Source: Alphaproteobacteria bacterium (lineage in GTDB: Bacteria; Pseudomonadota; Alphaproteobacteria; Micavibrionales; Micavibrionaceae). From it: a stretch of 64,000 nucleotides of DNA. Positions 62,585-64,000 of this stretch are shown one piece after another. The notes beneath the pieces are model-generated. The model did no database searches. It saw only the letters and a program-made list of their open reading frames with translations, and was not told where the DNA came from. The position numbers and the translations under genes were made by a program. The first letter of the stretch is position 1. The number at the start of each line of letters is the position of its first letter. The DNA is taken from positions 36,914 through 100,913 of the forward strand of contig JASBUS010000061.1 of NCBI GenBank assembly GCA_030147745.1, read 5' to 3'.

Positions 62585-62613
62585 TTGACATATTATAAAA
62601 TATTGGCTTAACT
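62585..62613 (+). promoter_or_regulatory. candidate ftsH promoter
   Basis: TTGACA is a consensus -35 with a weak TTAACT 17 nt downstream, 50 nt before the ftsH ATG. GGATGGAGA lies just before the start codon. The 325-nt divergent gap between fadE and ftsH is AT-rich and holds no other gene I can see. Confidence 0.4.
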
Positions 62614-62662
62614 GATCAGCCTAATAAAAGTACAAAAAGTATAAATACAGGGATGGAGATAA

Positions 62663-64000
62663 ATGAGTAAGCAGCAAGCGCCTAAGGGCGACAAAGGCAA
62701 TAATGCGCCTAAACAAGACCAGCCAGGCTTCCTAAAACGTAATTTTATGACTGTTGCCATGATCGCCGGAGCAGGGATGATTGCCTACAACCTATCCTCG
62801 TCTCCTGACAACGCACCTGTAGCCTATGACTTAATGAGCAGTTCAGAATTTGTCCATGTTCTAAGTGACGGCGATGTTAAATCTGCACAAATCGAAATGG
62901 TGGACGGTCAATATGTCGTGACAGGCACATTAAATGTCAATGATTACAAAAAACCAGACCCCGATGCAAAACCATTAAGCGAAAAAGAATTAAAAAAGGG
63001 CCCGAAATATAAGGCTGTTTTTGATGGTGCAAGCCCAGAATCCCTGCTTGCAGCACAAAATGTTCCGACAACTAAGATTACTCACGACCCGTATAAGCGC
63101 CCAGCATCAGAAATCATCACCATTGATGACCTTGAGATGCTGATCGATCAAGGTAAAGTGACAGGCGTTGCCTATACGAATAATGGCACTGGCCACGGCA
63201 CAATTTTTGAAGGTTCATACACCCCAGTTAAAGGCTATGATGATTACACAGTCACCTTCAGCACAGCTGAACATGGCGCAAATTCAGACAGCGTCATCAA
63301 GAAGATTCATGATGCCGGCATTAAACGTGCCTATATCGCTCCAGAAGCCCCAAGCTCATTCATGAGCTGGATCCCAACCCTATTATTGATCGGCGCGATT
63401 ATCTTTATCGCAAAATGGCAAATGGGCGCAATGGGCGGCGGCGGCGCGGGCGGCATTGTTAACCGCAAGAGCCACCAACAAATCAACCCAGAAGATATCG
63501 AACAGGGTTTTGATGACGTTCAAGGCATTGACCATGCGAAAAAATCATTGCAGCAAATGGTGCGTTACCTCAAAAACCCTGAGAAACTATCGAAAATGGG
63601 CGGCAAACCGCCAAAAGGCGCCTTGTTATCTGGCCCGCCAGGGACAGGTAAAACCATGCTTGCAAAAGCTGTTGCTAAAGAAGCAGGTGTTCCATTCTTC
63701 TCTATTAATGGTTCTGACTTTGTTGAAATGTATGTCGGCACAGGCGCACGCCGCGCACGCCAATTATTTGAAGATGCACGTGCAAATTCACCATGTATCA
63801 TTTTTATTGATGAAATTGATGCCGTTGGCGGCAACCGCGGTGGTCATATGACCAACAGCCACAGCGAACAACAACAAACATTGACACAAATCCTAACAGC
63901 AATGGACGGTTTTGAAGCGGATAGCGGTATTGTTGTCCTTGCTGCAACCAACCGCCCAGAAAGTCTTGATCCTGCACTTACACGTGCGGGACGTCTCGAC
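62663..64000 (+). CDS. ftsH: ATP-dependent membrane zinc protease FtsH-like (3' truncated by window edge)
   Basis: First 446 codons, open to the window edge. TM helices lie at about 28-45 and 233-252, with an unusually long periplasmic part between. The AAA domain has Walker A GPPGTGKT (324-331), the pore loop FVEMYVGTG, Walker [13 protein letters not shown] (379-390) and the second region [27 protein letters not shown] replaces the common GVGASRVR, and a shorter loop ([10 protein letters not shown]) precedes the sensor part, so it is a divergent member. The HEXGH protease domain lies beyond the window. ATG at 62663 has GGATGGAGA upstream. Confidence 0.88.
   Translation, partial: MSKQQAPKGDKGNNAPKQDQPGFLKRNFMTVAMIAGAGMIAYNLSSSPDNAPVAYDLMSSSEFVHVLSDGDVKSAQIEMVDGQYVVTGTLNVNDYKKPDPDAKPLSEKELKKGPKYKAVFDGASPESLLAAQNVPTTKITHDPYKRPASEIITIDDLEMLIDQGKVTGVAYTNNGTGHGTIFEGSYTPVKGYDDYTVTFSTAEHGANSDSVIKKIHDAGIKRAYIAPEAPSSFMSWIPTLLLIGAIIFIAKWQMGAMGGGGAGGIVNRKSHQQINPEDIEQGFDDVQGIDHAKKSLQQMVRYLKNPEKLSKMGGKPPKGALLSGPPGTGKTMLAKAVAKEAGVPFFSINGSDFVEMYVGTGARRARQLFEDARANSPCIIFIDEIDAVGGNRGGHMTNSHSEQQQTLTQILTAMDGFEADSGIVVLAATNRPESLDPALTRAGRLD

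Noticed and set aside
1..64000. Search for tRNA, rRNA, CRISPR arrays, insertion sequences and phage genes
   Set aside because: No T-loop-like tRNA signature, no spaced direct repeats, no transposase or integrase seen in either strand by eye.

Overview
The window is 64 kb of dense, intron-free bacterial DNA at moderate GC. Its gene content (guaA, an rpsA for a six-domain S1, pyrF-trpF, acpS, panB, pepN, ftsH) and its protein styles point to an alphaproteobacterium. The presence of Dot/Icm-type genes, a TonB receptor and many exported proteins would fit a Micavibrio-like or related free-living lineage, but that placement is inference. No rRNA, tRNA, CRISPR array, insertion sequence or prophage was seen.

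Layout. 1-8.8 kb: the end of a YeiH-type membrane protein, a small DUF3147 protein, an ABC-2 exporter pair, small membrane proteins, a CPBP protease, an acyltransferase, three unrecognised genes and guaA. 9.1-16.2 kb: rpsA with leader and terminator, pyrF-trpF, an MFS carrier, a hotdog thioesterase, an outer-membrane-like protein, and a PIN toxin/ribbon-helix-helix antitoxin pair followed by arsC. 16.2-20 kb: a ThiE-like protein, a three-gene ABC-2 exporter (COG4586/4587/3694 type) and a GNAT-like protein. 20.1-25.5 kb: four minus-strand genes in the order icmL-icmK-icmE-icmG (dotI-dotH-dotG-dotF), the core-complex block of a type IVB (Dot/Icm, IncI Tra) secretion system. 25.7-33.0 kb: divergent from it, five tandem, translationally coupled paralogues of an exported cysteine-containing family that I do not recognise. 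This is the best candidate for an undescribed system. 33.1-43.3 kb: photolyase, an autoinducer-synthase-fold acyltransferase, an ABC-F ATPase, pepN, lemA, and an ECF sigma/anti-sigma module with three small exported proteins. One of these is built of three 25-residue helical repeats. 43.5-55.2 kb: a DUF2235 hydrolase, a 2-oxoglutarate/iron oxygenase-like protein, a three-domain fusion of the whole AmmeMemoRadiSam system with an internal ribosome-binding site, DUF3592, a 588-residue unknown, acpS, DUF2062, a DsbD N-domain protein, YqgE and an EAL protein. 55.2-64 kb: panB, a DUF1826-like protein, hisC, a TonB receptor, fadE, and the first 446 codons of an ftsH whose periplasmic domain appears duplicated.

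How parts work together. IcmL, IcmK, IcmE and IcmG would form the trans-envelope core of the secretion channel. The adjacent five-gene array encodes proteins exported to the periplasm or surface. Its divergent position and single-operon structure suggest a companion role (surface structure, adhesin or substrate), not proven here. The rest of the Dot/Icm machine (DotB, DotC, DotD, DotL, DotO) is not in the window. The genome is compact, with four convergent gene pairs overlapping at their 3' ends.
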